Assembly: GCA_020722565.1 (NCBI GenBank)
Contig: DYKO01000005.1
Span: forward strand, 1 to 64,000
Length of the DNA stretch: 64,000 nucleotides
Reading direction: 5' to 3'
DNA from: Rikenella microfusus
GTDB taxonomy: Bacteria > Bacteroidota > Bacteroidia > Bacteroidales > Tenuifilaceae
Under the pieces are notes generated by a model. It was not told where the DNA came from. It made no database searches and saw only the letters and a list, made by a program, of their open reading frames with translations. Below, piece by piece: positions 35,153-44,307 of the stretch; the stretch's first letter is position 1; the number at the start of each line of letters is the position of its first letter. The translations under genes were made by a program, and so were the position numbers.

Positions 35153-36007
35153 TGCCGAAAAGGTTTTCTTGTTAAGTTCAATGCTTAGCTGTTTGCTGAT
35201 GGTATTGAAATAGCGGTTAGGTCCCATGCCTAGAACCCATTGAATTCCATTTATTGCATTGGTAAGAAATACTTCATCACAGGTTCGGAACACCTTTGGG
35301 TTGAGAGCAACATCGGGGAATACCTTGTAGCCCATTTTTTGGGCTAAATCTATCACCACCCTGCGCATTATACCTGGAATGCACCCCTCTCCCACTCCCG
35401 GGGTAAAAATTTCGCCATTTTTTACTACAAAAATGTTGGACGAGATGCTTTCGGCGACGCGCCCAAACTCGTTAAGAATTACGCAATCGTCTAACTTACT
35501 GGTTTGACGAAACAAACCCGCCTTAACATAAATCAATGAATTACAACTTTTAATAGACGAGAGTATGTTAATAGGCTTGCGAATATCAGGAAAAATATCT
35601 ATTACCAATCCGTTGCTATTGAAACTATAATAGCTATAATCAAGAGGTTTTGAGTCGATAACCACACTAACCGTATTGTCATCGGGTGTATAAAGCCCCT
35701 CGCCCTCGCGGTATACGCTTACCCGAACGCGGGTGCTGCCAAAAAATCTGTTCTTATTGAGTAATCTAACAATTGCCTCATAAATCTTCTTTTCTGTCAG
35801 CCAGAAAGGGGATTCCATATCCATTAGCTCCATACCTTTGAGTAAGCGCTGGTAGTGTAAAGAAAGGTATCGAGGTTCAGTACCATAGCAGTGAATGGTT
35901 TCGAAAAGGCCATCGCCATATCGAAAAGCCCTATTTGATGCCCTTAGCACCGGTGCATCGGCGGAGTAGAATTCTCCAGTATGCCAAATGTAAGTTCTAT
36001 CGGCCAT
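35144..36007 (-). CDS. Aminotransferase class IV (branched-chain / aminodeoxychorismate lyase-like)
   Basis: A 287-residue PLP enzyme of fold type IV. N-terminal FRYGDGLFETIH is diagnostic; the PLP lysine is in SSIKSCNSLIYVKA near residue 155, and AESISSNIFVV follows near 190. It could be aminodeoxychorismate lyase (PabC, folate synthesis) or a branched-chain amino-acid aminotransferase; the short length and FETIHCYG motif lean toward a PabC-like role, unproven. Its start overlaps the NUDIX gene by 11 bases in a five-gene minus-strand run. Confidence 0.82.
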   Translation of the reverse strand: MADRTYIWHTGEFYSADAPVLRASNRAFRYGDGLFETIHCYGTEPRYLSLHYQRLLKGMELMDMESPFWLTEKKIYEAIVRLLNKNRFFGSTRVRVSVYREGEGLYTPDDNTVSVVIDSKPLDYSYYSFNSNGLVIDIFPDIRKPINILSSIKSCNSLIYVKAGLFRQTSKLDDCVILNEFGRVAESISSNIFVVKNGEIFTPGVGEGCIPGIMRRVVIDLAQKMGYKVFPDVALNPKVFRTCDEVFLTNAINGIQWVLGMGPNRYFNTISKQLSIELNKKTFSASV

Positions 36008-36455
36008 TTTCGATATTTATGCTGCTATCCTTTAAAAAATCAAGGGTGTAGTTGAATAGCATGATTTGAACACGAGGGTATGTTAGCGTATCCGGAATAT
36101 TTATAAAAGGTTTCACCTCTGCAATTTCGCAATCGGGAAGCAATCCCAATTCTTCAATTACAGAGCTATACATCCGTGCATGGCTCTCAGCGTCATCAAG
36201 TTTTACAGCATAATCGAATAGGGGCCTTAGCTGGTATCGAATGGCACCCGTTTCCTCAAAGAGTTCTCGTTTGGCTGCGCTTTCAGGATTCTCGCTGGGT
36301 TCAATGTGACCACCTGGTAGCTCCCATGTGGTGCGGTTTCGATTTCGAACCCAAAGCCATGCTCCTTTGTAAAAACTCATAATGGCAACTAGTTGTAGAG
36401 AATGGGGGTCAAGCCACTCATTATGAATTACGATATGGGCATCGTTTTTTTTCAT
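35997..36455 (-). CDS. NUDIX hydrolase
   Basis: A 152-residue hydrolase of nucleoside diphosphates linked to another moiety. The Nudix box is complete: GGHIEPSENPESAAKRELFE followed by ETGA, with the catalytic REL-EE residues. The substrate is unknown; preceding YKGAWLWVRNRNRTTWELPGG resembles MutT-like members. It begins two bases after the rhomboid gene stop and overlaps the aminotransferase gene. Confidence 0.88.
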   Translation of the reverse strand: MKKNDAHIVIHNEWLDPHSLQLVAIMSFYKGAWLWVRNRNRTTWELPGGHIEPSENPESAAKRELFEETGAIRYQLRPLFDYAVKLDDAESHARMYSSVIEELGLLPDCEIAEVKPFINIPDTLTYPRVQIMLFNYTLDFLKDSSINIENGR

Positions 36456-36457
36456 AG

Positions 36458-37075
36458 CTATGCAAGACCAAGTTGGCGCAGAAAAAACAGAAGTAAACGA
36501 GGGCTAATCAGAATGGGATAGATAAAGCCAAAAACGGCCCCCACAAAATGGGCATCGTGGTTAATATTATCGCCGCCTTTTCGGCTCATGTAGCTTGAAT
36601 ATATTAGGTAAGCAATAGCAAATACTATACCGGGTATCGGAATAATAGCCATAAGGTAAACCTTATCGAGCGGATTAAAAAAGATGCTAAAAAACACTAC
36701 CGCCGAAACCGCCCCCGATGCCCCAACACTTTGATAGTAAGGGTTATTTCGATGTTTGTAAAGAGTAGTTGTGGAGGAAACCACCACTGCGCCAATATAC
36801 AAAACAACAAAGTGAAGCCTGGCAGAACCAATGATTCCCGACACGTGGAGCTGCCTAAGAACTATTTCGATATACTGTCCAAACGAAAGAAACACCAACA
36901 TGTTTATTAAAAGGTGCAAAAAGTTGGCATGAATAAAGGCATGCGTTATCAACCTATACCATTCCCGATGACGCACCATTAGGTAGGGGTTCAGCAGCAA
37001 ACGTTGAAAAAGAGCGCTGTTAGCCCATGCTACTACTGAAACAACAACCGTTACGAGTAAAATAATTATTGTCAT
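36458..37075 (-). CDS. Rhomboid family intramembrane serine protease
   Basis: A 205-residue membrane protein with about six helices. The catalytic serine is S120 in GASG and the histidine H176 in NHDAHFVGA; the early HAFIHANFLHLLINM supplies the oxyanion-side histidines and asparagine. It should cleave transmembrane substrates, which are unknown. Its start overlaps the end of holA by four bases, so expression is likely coupled to that gene. Confidence 0.9.
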   Translation of the reverse strand: MTIIILLVTVVVSVVAWANSALFQRLLLNPYLMVRHREWYRLITHAFIHANFLHLLINMLVFLSFGQYIEIVLRQLHVSGIIGSARLHFVVLYIGAVVVSSTTTLYKHRNNPYYQSVGASGAVSAVVFFSIFFNPLDKVYLMAIIPIPGIVFAIAYLIYSSYMSRKGGDNINHDAHFVGAVFGFIYPILISPRLLLFFLRQLGLA

Positions 37076-38115
37076 TTACCAAATATAATAAGGTATATTA
37101 GTTCCTTAAGAAGTTCACCATGATCGGTTGAGCCATTGTTTACACCTTTGGAGCGCATGTCGAACTCGCTCAGCAAATGAATGATACCCACGCAACGCCC
37201 TGCGCTATAACGCTTAGCAGCACGTTCGTATTCTGCAACAAAAAACTCATTAACACCAAGTTCTTTGGCTACTGCAGCCTTATTTTTATCGGCCAAAAAG
37301 TGATAGCGCAATAACTTTATAAAGTATTGATAAATAGCAGTAATGGTAAGTACAAATGGATTAGCATTTGGATTATGGGCAAAATGGTCGGCAATCTGCA
37401 TGGCACGGGCGAAATTCATTTCGCCCAAAGCCTTAGTTAGCTCAAAACGGTTAAACTCCCTACTGACACCAATATTTCGCTCAATATCGGAGGGTTGTAT
37501 CTGTTTGCTATTGGGAGGTAAAGTAATAATGAGCTTTTCCAGCTCATGGGCCAGTCTATGTAAATCGTTACCCACAAACTCAGCTACCAGGTTGGCTGCT
37601 ACCGGGTCGATTTTGATCCCCTTTTCCCTAAGATAAGCCGATACCCAATCGGGAATCTGGTAATCATAAAACTTTTTCGACTCAAAGTAAACCCCTTTCT
37701 GTTTGACCAGCTTTACAACCCCCGATATCTTGTCGCCAGCCTTTTTGCCATCGGTAAGCTTATGACAAATAACCAGAATGGTTGAAGTTTGAGGTGTCTT
37801 AAGGTAGATTTCTAAGTCGCCAATATTACGCATGCCCTGGGCTTCCTTAACTATTACCACCTGATAGTTCGACATCATGGGGAAACGGCGAGCTGCATTT
37901 ATTACATCGCCAGCAGCAATATCACGACCGTAAACAATAGTGAGATTAAAGGCCTTTTCGGCATCACTCAGCACGCTACTTTCGATAAAATCAGAGATTT
38001 TATCGATAAAGTATGGCTCATCGCCAGTCAGAAAGTATATGGGTTTGTAAATCTTACTCCTAAGTTCTTTTAGGATATTCTGAAAAGCATCAACTGTCTG
38101 ACTCTGCTTAGCCAT
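37072..38115 (-). CDS. holA: DNA polymerase III subunit delta
   Basis: A 347-residue clamp-loader subunit that opens the beta sliding clamp. The N-terminal PIYFLTGDEPYFIDKISDFIE and the central FVGNDLHRLAHELEKLIITLP are family signatures, followed by the collar domain. Length is typical. It lies nine bases downstream of amn and overlaps the rhomboid gene, within a compact operon. Confidence 0.92.
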   Translation of the reverse strand: MAKQSQTVDAFQNILKELRSKIYKPIYFLTGDEPYFIDKISDFIESSVLSDAEKAFNLTIVYGRDIAAGDVINAARRFPMMSNYQVVIVKEAQGMRNIGDLEIYLKTPQTSTILVICHKLTDGKKAGDKISGVVKLVKQKGVYFESKKFYDYQIPDWVSAYLREKGIKIDPVAANLVAEFVGNDLHRLAHELEKLIITLPPNSKQIQPSDIERNIGVSREFNRFELTKALGEMNFARAMQIADHFAHNPNANPFVLTITAIYQYFIKLLRYHFLADKNKAAVAKELGVNEFFVAEYERAAKRYSAGRCVGIIHLLSEFDMRSKGVNNGSTDHGELLKELIYLIIFGK

Positions 38116-38124
38116 ACCATTAAA

Positions 38125-38895
38125 TTAAAAACGTAAGTGCTTAACCGATTCGCTATTGTTAATCAGTCGGGTTAATGATTCAATGCCTATTTGAATTTGC
38201 TCCTCAACAAAAAGTGAATCGACCTTTTTATCGCTTTCAGTGGTTTTAACGCCTTCGGAAATCATGGGTTGATCAGTTACGAGCAGCAGAGCTCCTGTAG
38301 GAATCTCGTTATAGAAACCAACCGTAAAAATGGTAGCAGTTTCCATGTCGATTGCCATGGCGCGGGTGCGACGAAGGTACTCCTTGAAGCTATCGTCGTA
38401 TTCCCAAACCCTACGGTTGGTAGTTACCACCGTGCCGGTCCAATAATCGCGGTTATGGTTTCGAATGGTCGACGACACCACACGCTGCAGGGTAAACGCA
38501 GGCAGTGCAGGTACTTCGGAAGGCATATAGTCGTTTGAGGTTCCCTCATGCCGTATAGCTGCTATGGGCAGGATGAAATCGCCAACCTCGTTCTTCTTTT
38601 TTAAACCACCACATTTTCCGAGGAAAAGAACTGCTTTGGGCTTAATAGCACTAAGCAAATCCATAATGGTGGCCGCATTGGGGCTACCCATACCAAAATC
38701 TATCATGGTTATGCCGTTTGCCGTAACACATGGCATATTGGCATTGGGATTAACAATGGGAACATTAAAATGCTTTGAAAAATACTCCAGATAACCACGA
38801 AAATTGGTTAAAAGAATATGTGTGCCAAAATCTTCAATCTTTTGTCCTGTATAACGCGGAAGCCAATTCTGAACAATTTCCTCTTTTGTCTTCAT
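38125..38895 (-). CDS. amn: AMP nucleosidase
   Basis: A 256-residue nucleosidase of the short form found in Bacteroidota, without the extra N-terminal domain of the E. coli enzyme. It hydrolyses AMP to adenine and ribose 5-phosphate. Motifs: FLGKCGGLKKKNEVGDFILP, HEGTSNDYMP, and AIDMETATIFTVGF with the catalytic glutamate. It is probably the first gene of the amn-holA-rhomboid-NUDIX-aminotransferase run. Confidence 0.9.
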   Translation of the reverse strand: MKTKEEIVQNWLPRYTGQKIEDFGTHILLTNFRGYLEYFSKHFNVPIVNPNANMPCVTANGITMIDFGMGSPNAATIMDLLSAIKPKAVLFLGKCGGLKKKNEVGDFILPIAAIRHEGTSNDYMPSEVPALPAFTLQRVVSSTIRNHNRDYWTGTVVTTNRRVWEYDDSFKEYLRRTRAMAIDMETATIFTVGFYNEIPTGALLLVTDQPMISEGVKTTESDKKVDSLFVEEQIQIGIESLTRLINNSESVKHLRF

Positions 38896-38935
38896 GCTTT
38901 ATTTATTTAAGGATTTACACTTAGGTATATTTTGG

Positions 38936-38943
38936 CAAAGATA
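38936..38943 (-). promoter_or_regulatory. -7 promoter box of the amn-holA operon
   Basis: Perfect TATCTTTG on the minus strand, 41 bases before the amn start. No TTTG at standard spacing was found. Confidence 0.5.
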
Positions 38944-39070
38944 CGGCTAATAGTGCAATGTAAAAATAGTGTTTTTAAACATACTTCGCCTTAATAAGCG
39001 CTAAATACAGCAATTTATTCTTTAATAAGCATAAAATACGATTAACAAAAATGAATAAAATATTGAGATT

Positions 39071-39100
39071 GTTGCCAAAAACTTATTATTTATAAATTTG
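39071..39100 (+). promoter_or_regulatory. Promoter immediately before the HsdR_N gene
   Basis: GTTG (39071-39074), an 18-base spacer and perfect TAAATTTG (39093-39100). The -7 box ends only four bases before the ATG at 39105, so the mRNA would be leaderless or nearly so. Confidence 0.5.
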
Positions 39101-39104
39101 CGAC

Positions 39105-39572
39105 ATGCGGGATGATATAAACACTATAAAGCTTAACTTTCCCAACTACCATTTTCGAATTACAGAAAAGAATGGCAGTAGGTTTATTTTTGACATCAAC
39201 CGTAAAAAATTTGTACCACTTACCCCTGAAGAATGGGTTAGACAACATCTTTTATCGTACCTTATTGCAGAGCAAAAACTTCCTGCTGGACTTATAACCA
39301 CTGAGGTGGCATTTTCTTTTAATCAGGTTAGCCATAGGGCTGATTTAGTGGTTTACAACCAAAAGGGTAATCCGATATTATTAGCTGAATGCAAAGCACC
39401 AAGCGTTGAAATTACCCATGGAGTAATTGAGCAGATTGCCCGCTACAACTACATTCTTAAAGCCCAGTACCTTTTAGTTACCAATGGAATAAAGCACCAA
39501 ATTTTTGATGTAAGTGGTAATGAAAAATGGAAATTGCTCAATGAATTTCCTAACCTCTCAGCTAAACTTTAA
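39105..39572 (+). CDS. HsdR N-terminal (PD-(D/E)xK nuclease-like) domain protein
   Basis: A 155-residue protein consisting almost only of the HSDR_N nuclease fold found at the N-terminus of type I restriction R subunits. The core is VAFSFNQVSHRADLVVYNQK and ILLAECKAPSVEI: an aspartate after the HR, then the E-x-K triad (D, E, K). No helicase, methylase or specificity gene is nearby. It is a stand-alone family common in Bacteroidota with unknown role; DNA repair rather than restriction is a reasonable guess. Confidence 0.82.
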   Translation: MRDDINTIKLNFPNYHFRITEKNGSRFIFDINRKKFVPLTPEEWVRQHLLSYLIAEQKLPAGLITTEVAFSFNQVSHRADLVVYNQKGNPILLAECKAPSVEITHGVIEQIARYNYILKAQYLLVTNGIKHQIFDVSGNEKWKLLNEFPNLSAKL

Positions 39573-39644
39573 CACAATTAATAGTTCAAATTAAAGCGCT
39601 ACAGATATTACAAATTTATTAAATAAGCAAAAACATAAAAAGCC

Positions 39645-41105
39645 ATGAGCAACATGGAAAAACACTTCGAAAAATTCAGAAAAAACATCATAGGCATTGA
39701 TGCAACCTATAAAACCATTTATGGGAAACAGAAAATGGTTTATGCCGATTGGGTGGCTAGCGGCAGGCTCTACAAACCCATTGAGGAGAAAATGGTGAAT
39801 CTTTTCGGTCCCTTGGTGGCCAATACGCATACCGAAAGCAGCTACACCGGAAAATTCATGACCGAAGCTTATCACTATGCCCTTAAAGAAATTAAACGCC
39901 ATGTAAACGCTGGGCCTGAAGATGTTATAGTTACCTCAGGTTTCGGCATGACCTCATCGGTAAATAAGTTTCAGCGGATTTTGGGGCTAAAGAACAAAAG
40001 TTTTGTTTTCCAGAACCCCAAGGAACGTCCAGTAGTATTTATAACCCATATGGAGCACCACTCCAACCAAACCTCGTGGTATGAAACCATAGCCGAAGTA
40101 GTGGTAGTTGAGCCCGATGAAAACCTTTTAGTTTCACCGCAAAATCTAAGGAAAACACTTGAAAAGTACAAAGACCGCCCCATGAAAATTGGTTCTTTTA
40201 CTGCGTGTAGCAACGTAACCGGAATAAAAACATCCTACCATGAACTGGCTAAAGTGATGCACGAAGCTGGAGGATTATGCTTTGTGGATTTTGCAGCATC
40301 GGCGCCCTATATCGAAATAAATATGCATCCATCGGACCCACTGGAACGGTTGGATGCCATTTTCTTTTCACCCCATAAATTTTTAGGAGGACCCGGCGCC
40401 TCTGGTGTATTAATTTTCAACTCAAATTTATATAAAAACAGGGTACCCGACCATCCCGGAGGCGGAACGGTTGATTGGACAAACCCATGGGGCGAATACA
40501 AATACATCGACGACATTGAGCGGCGCGAAGACGGGGGAACGCCAGGGTTCCTTCAGTCCATCCGTTCGGCTCTTGCCATTAGGCTTAAGGAACAAATGGG
40601 CATCGATAACATTGTCCAGCGGGAGACGGAACTTGTTGAGCTAGCTTTCAAAAATTTACGAGGAATTAAAGGCCTTCACATTTTAGCCGATAACTGTCTC
40701 AACCGAATTGGCGCCATATCGTTCTATATTGACCACGTCCACTACAACCTTATAGTAGCCCTCCTAAGCGAACGTTACGGGATACAGATGAGAGGCGGTT
40801 GTGCTTGTGCTGGAACCTATGGACATTTTCTATTGAACGTTAGCTATGAACAATCGCACCGGATTACTGAACTAATTAATAAGGGCGATTTATCGGAGAA
40901 ACCCGGATTTGTTAGGTGGTCGTTACATCCAACCACAACTAATGCCGAGGTAGAGTATATTGCCCGGGCGTTGGCCGAAATTGCCGAGAACGGCAAGGTA
41001 TGGCAAGACGATTACACTTACTGCAAAACCACCAATGAGTTTTACAATAAAAATCCACAAGCTGCAGAGCTATGGAAGCGTGTTGAAAATCATTTTGAAC
41101 TATAA
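39645..41105 (+). CDS. Aminotransferase class V (cysteine desulfurase-like)
   Basis: A 486-residue PLP enzyme. The PLP lysine lies in FFSPHKFLGGPGASGVLIF near residue 244; the aspartate of the cofactor pocket is in GGLCFVDFAASAPY near 212, and NTHTESSYTG near 63 and HHSNQTSW near 133 are further active-site segments. A possible persulfide cysteine occurs in RGGCACAG near 387. It is longer than SufS/NifS and resembles the uncharacterised class V group of Bacteroidota. Substrate unknown. Confidence 0.82.
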   Translation: MSNMEKHFEKFRKNIIGIDATYKTIYGKQKMVYADWVASGRLYKPIEEKMVNLFGPLVANTHTESSYTGKFMTEAYHYALKEIKRHVNAGPEDVIVTSGFGMTSSVNKFQRILGLKNKSFVFQNPKERPVVFITHMEHHSNQTSWYETIAEVVVVEPDENLLVSPQNLRKTLEKYKDRPMKIGSFTACSNVTGIKTSYHELAKVMHEAGGLCFVDFAASAPYIEINMHPSDPLERLDAIFFSPHKFLGGPGASGVLIFNSNLYKNRVPDHPGGGTVDWTNPWGEYKYIDDIERREDGGTPGFLQSIRSALAIRLKEQMGIDNIVQRETELVELAFKNLRGIKGLHILADNCLNRIGAISFYIDHVHYNLIVALLSERYGIQMRGGCACAGTYGHFLLNVSYEQSHRITELINKGDLSEKPGFVRWSLHPTTTNAEVEYIARALAEIAENGKVWQDDYTYCKTTNEFYNKNPQAAELWKRVENHFEL

Positions 41106-41107
41106 CA

Positions 41108-41674
41108 CTAACTCCGATGTAGCTGAAATCTGGGGTTGATGAGCTGAAGTAAAACTTCATCTTCCCAACCCTTTGAAGTTTTTAGCCATGCCTTTTTTAC
41201 GCCAACCCGCTCGAAACTCAGATTTGCAAAGAGCCGGAGGCTTACCTCATTGGTAACCGATATGTTGGCATAAAGCTGATTAAGCTGAAGGAAATCGAAT
41301 GCATATGCAATTAAAATCCTAAGGGCTTCGGTAGCATAGCCCTTACGTCTATTTTCCTTGTTTGCTATTAATATGCCAACTCCGGCACGGGAGTGATAGG
41401 GGTCAAAATCGAAAAGATCAATCAAGCCAACGGGAACGTTCATAAGCGAATTCTGGTCCTTTGCCTCAATAATCAGCCGGAGCTCTTTGGTTTCCCAAAT
41501 ATCGAGATGCGAGTTCTCAATATACTTTTTAAGCAAAAACTTTGAGAAAGGGGTAAGCGTATTGCTCACCTTCCAAATTTCCATGTTATTTTCCCAACTG
41601 TAGAGTAAATCCACATCCTCGGGCTCAGGCGCCCGAAGCTTTACAACTGAGTTCTCCAAAAAGTTAGCTGTCAT
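41108..41674 (-). CDS. GNAT family N-acetyltransferase (RimJ/SpeG-like)
   Basis: A 188-residue acetyltransferase. The acetyl-CoA-binding motif A is AGVGILIANKENRRKGYATEALR (near residue 98-120, with R/Q-x-x-G-x-A/G as RRKGYA), followed by NQLYANISVTNEVSLRLFANLSFERVG. The substrate, protein N-terminus or a polyamine, cannot be told. Its start overlaps the end of the OmpA-type gene by four bases. Confidence 0.85.
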   Translation of the reverse strand: MTANFLENSVVKLRAPEPEDVDLLYSWENNMEIWKVSNTLTPFSKFLLKKYIENSHLDIWETKELRLIIEAKDQNSLMNVPVGLIDLFDFDPYHSRAGVGILIANKENRRKGYATEALRILIAYAFDFLQLNQLYANISVTNEVSLRLFANLSFERVGVKKAWLKTSKGWEDEVLLQLINPRFQLHRS

Positions 41675-44151
41675 TTGTGTTTTTCCAACTTTACCAGAAT
41701 GGCATTGGGGAAACCCAATGAATTGATTTTTTCGAGATGCTCCATGGCCATATTCCTATCGTTGAAAGCACCAAAGTAGTAGCGATATAAACCATCATCG
41801 CCCACCTCCTCGGTTACCATGAAGCCCTTAAAGAAATCGAGAGTGAGTGGAATTTCGCTGGTTGCCACCAGAATGGTAAACACGCTCTGTTTTGTTATTA
41901 GGTTTTTCCTAAGAGCAGCAACAAGGAGCTGCAACTCGTCCTCGTTTACCAGTGATGCCATGGTTAAACCCATATCGATGAGAGCATTAAGATGTTCAAT
42001 GGCATCGGACTTGTTTTTGTAAACCTTCATGCAAGTGAGAGTTCTAGAGCCGATTACAAATTCGCGAAGCTTAATATCAAATGTTTTTTCAACTTTTTTG
42101 ATCATCTCCGGCGATATCTGCTCTTCAATTGGGGCTAGCAAAATGGTATAGTTCGAACTTTGCGGTTTCAAATGTTCTGGTACATCGGCATACTCAATAT
42201 TAATTTGTTTGTTAGGGTTGAAAACCCTGATACTTGCCCTACGGTTCAGTTTTCTACCATAGGGGTTATCAGTACCATCGGGGTTGGTGTTGGCTGCAAA
42301 GCTAACAAGAGAACCCATACCACGAACAACAAAGCGTTTTTCATCGATACCCTTATTAACCAGATACTCTACAACTGCATTAGCTCTGCGAGCCGAAAGC
42401 ATCAAATTATACATGGGTGAGCCCTTGCTATCGGTATGTCCAATTACCTCAATGTAAAGCGACGGATAATCTATCATCAACTTGTAAACCTTCTCAAGTT
42501 CAAATAATGCATCGCGTTTAAGTGTATAGCTGTCGAAATCGAAGAGAATGTAGTTAAACTTGATAACCTCGGTAGAGGTTATGGGCTTAGCATCGAGACG
42601 AATATCCAAGGGATACTTTTCCTGATTGTAGGATATAGGAATATCAATATTTATTGGCGACATGGTGTAAAACTCACTATTTGCCATTAGGGTATAGCGA
42701 CCGGGTTTAATGGTAAAACTGTAGGAGCCATCGGAGAGTGGAAAAGATAAAGCAACCATGTTGTTGGCAGTATCCCTAACCTCAACGGAAATGCTATCGG
42801 ATTTAATGTCAGCATTATCGGAAAGATAGATTTTCCCAAAAACATCAATATTGCGCGATACCCCCGGGGGGTAAATACTCACCTTGTAAAGTTCGTAAAA
42901 GGTTGATCTATCGGTCTTTGCCATGGGCATGATTCCTGCAAGGGAATCTAATGGGAAGAAGAAGTACTCATCATCGGGAGTATTAAACGGATAACCCAAG
43001 TTAATGGGCGAAGCCCATGTATTACCGTCTAAGTTAATGGAATAGAAAATATCGAATCCACCCATGCTGTTGTGCCCCTGCGAAGCGAAATAAAGCGTTT
43101 TGCCATTGGGACCAAGCATAGGGGATTCCTCGTTATATGGAGTATTTATTGTAGGACCAAGGTTAACCGGATCAGACCATTTACCATTGGAAAGAAGGCT
43201 TGTTTTATAGATATCCATTCCACCATAACCGCCCTTACGATTTGATGTGAAAAACATCGTAGCACCATCGCTTGAAAGAGATGCGAATGTTTCCCAGTCC
43301 TTAGAGTTGATTGGAACAGGCAACTTTTTAACCGGTTGCCATTTACCATTAACCAGATTAGAAAAATAAAGGTTGCCCGATGTTATTTCGTTTACAAATA
43401 TAATTAGGTAATCGCCGGTAAGATTAAGTGCAGTGGGGTACACCTCACCTTCGATTCGCAGATCAAGAGTTATGTTTTTGGGCCTCTGCCATTTCCCATC
43501 AACGTATGTTGCATAGTAAATTGCCGTGTAGAACTTTTCCTTTACAGAGAATACCATAGATTTTCGGTCCCCCGACAGAACCGGATAGTTGCAGTTTTTA
43601 TTTTGTTCGGGGAAGATATCAAGATGTTCGGTAACCAAAGCAATGGGACGCGACACATACTCGCGGGCTACCTTACAGGCTTTTATTTGCTGATTTACGT
43701 AATCGAGGTTGTAAATATCTTTTACATCGAGTGTTTGCTTGAACTTTTCAAAAGCGATAAGGGCCTCATCGAATTTAAAATTAACCATATAGGTTTGGCC
43801 CAGGTAAAAATACACCTGTGGTGGAGCTGCTGTTTCACGGTAGTAGCCCTCACGGTAGCGGTTGTTAACGTTTTGACTGGCCTTTTCTAAATACGGAATG
43901 GCTTTATGCTTTAAACCCGGAATATTTAAGTAGCACATTCCCCACTTATAAAGAATATTGGCATTAGTAGAATCCAATTTGTTAAGATTCTGATACAAAG
44001 GAAGCGCTTCCTTGTAATCCTGCAGGTAAAAGTAGTATTCTGCATCGTTGAAAATCTGCTTGAACATGGGGGCCTGACCAGAAACCATATCGGATAGAGC
44101 TAAAGCAAACAATGCCAATGTCAAGCATGCAAAACGTTTAAAGCTCATCAT
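41671..44151 (-). CDS. OmpA-family envelope protein with PorE-like architecture and SPOR-like tail
   Basis: An 826-residue secreted protein. After a signal peptide (cleavage near residue 26) come TPR-like repeats (about 30-150), a PD40/WD40-like propeller (about 180-420; TMFFTSNRKGGYGGMDIYK, LYFASQGHNSMGGFDIFYS), a carboxypeptidase-regulatory-like beta domain (about 435-510), and an OmpA peptidoglycan-binding domain (about 525-640; IEVIGHTDSKGSPMYNLMLS). This order is that of PorE of the type IX secretion system. The last 185 residues hold two SPOR-like units (each near YTILLAP and FTILVAT). A role in T9SS or gliding is inferred; gldB at 55.9 kb shows such a system may exist. Confidence 0.8.
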   Translation of the reverse strand: MMSFKRFACLTLALFALALSDMVSGQAPMFKQIFNDAEYYFYLQDYKEALPLYQNLNKLDSTNANILYKWGMCYLNIPGLKHKAIPYLEKASQNVNNRYREGYYRETAAPPQVYFYLGQTYMVNFKFDEALIAFEKFKQTLDVKDIYNLDYVNQQIKACKVAREYVSRPIALVTEHLDIFPEQNKNCNYPVLSGDRKSMVFSVKEKFYTAIYYATYVDGKWQRPKNITLDLRIEGEVYPTALNLTGDYLIIFVNEITSGNLYFSNLVNGKWQPVKKLPVPINSKDWETFASLSSDGATMFFTSNRKGGYGGMDIYKTSLLSNGKWSDPVNLGPTINTPYNEESPMLGPNGKTLYFASQGHNSMGGFDIFYSINLDGNTWASPINLGYPFNTPDDEYFFFPLDSLAGIMPMAKTDRSTFYELYKVSIYPPGVSRNIDVFGKIYLSDNADIKSDSISVEVRDTANNMVALSFPLSDGSYSFTIKPGRYTLMANSEFYTMSPINIDIPISYNQEKYPLDIRLDAKPITSTEVIKFNYILFDFDSYTLKRDALFELEKVYKLMIDYPSLYIEVIGHTDSKGSPMYNLMLSARRANAVVEYLVNKGIDEKRFVVRGMGSLVSFAANTNPDGTDNPYGRKLNRRASIRVFNPNKQINIEYADVPEHLKPQSSNYTILLAPIEEQISPEMIKKVEKTFDIKLREFVIGSRTLTCMKVYKNKSDAIEHLNALIDMGLTMASLVNEDELQLLVAALRKNLITKQSVFTILVATSEIPLTLDFFKGFMVTEEVGDDGLYRYYFGAFNDRNMAMEHLEKINSLGFPNAILVKLEKHK

Positions 44152-44194
44152 AACATAAGGACAATAGTTAGTTCATTTTATAAAAATCAATAAG

Positions 44195-44202
44195 CAAATT
44201 TA
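44195..44202 (-). promoter_or_regulatory. -7 promoter box of the OmpA-family gene
   Basis: Perfect TAAATTTG on the minus strand 44 bases before the start; no clear TTTG at the usual distance. Confidence 0.4.
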
Positions 44203-44254
44203 GCACATATTAACCATAAAAACCATAAGTTAAAAACTTGATTGATAATTTTTT

Positions 44255-44283
44255 CAAAAAAAAGGCTGCTTAATAAAGCAGCC
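44255..44283 (-). terminator. Rho-independent terminator of korAB
   Basis: Stem GGCTGCTT / AAGCAGCC with a four-base loop (44264-44283), followed on the minus strand by eight T residues. Confidence 0.87.
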
Positions 44284-44307
44284 CTAAACTATAATCAATT
44301 AAAAAAT

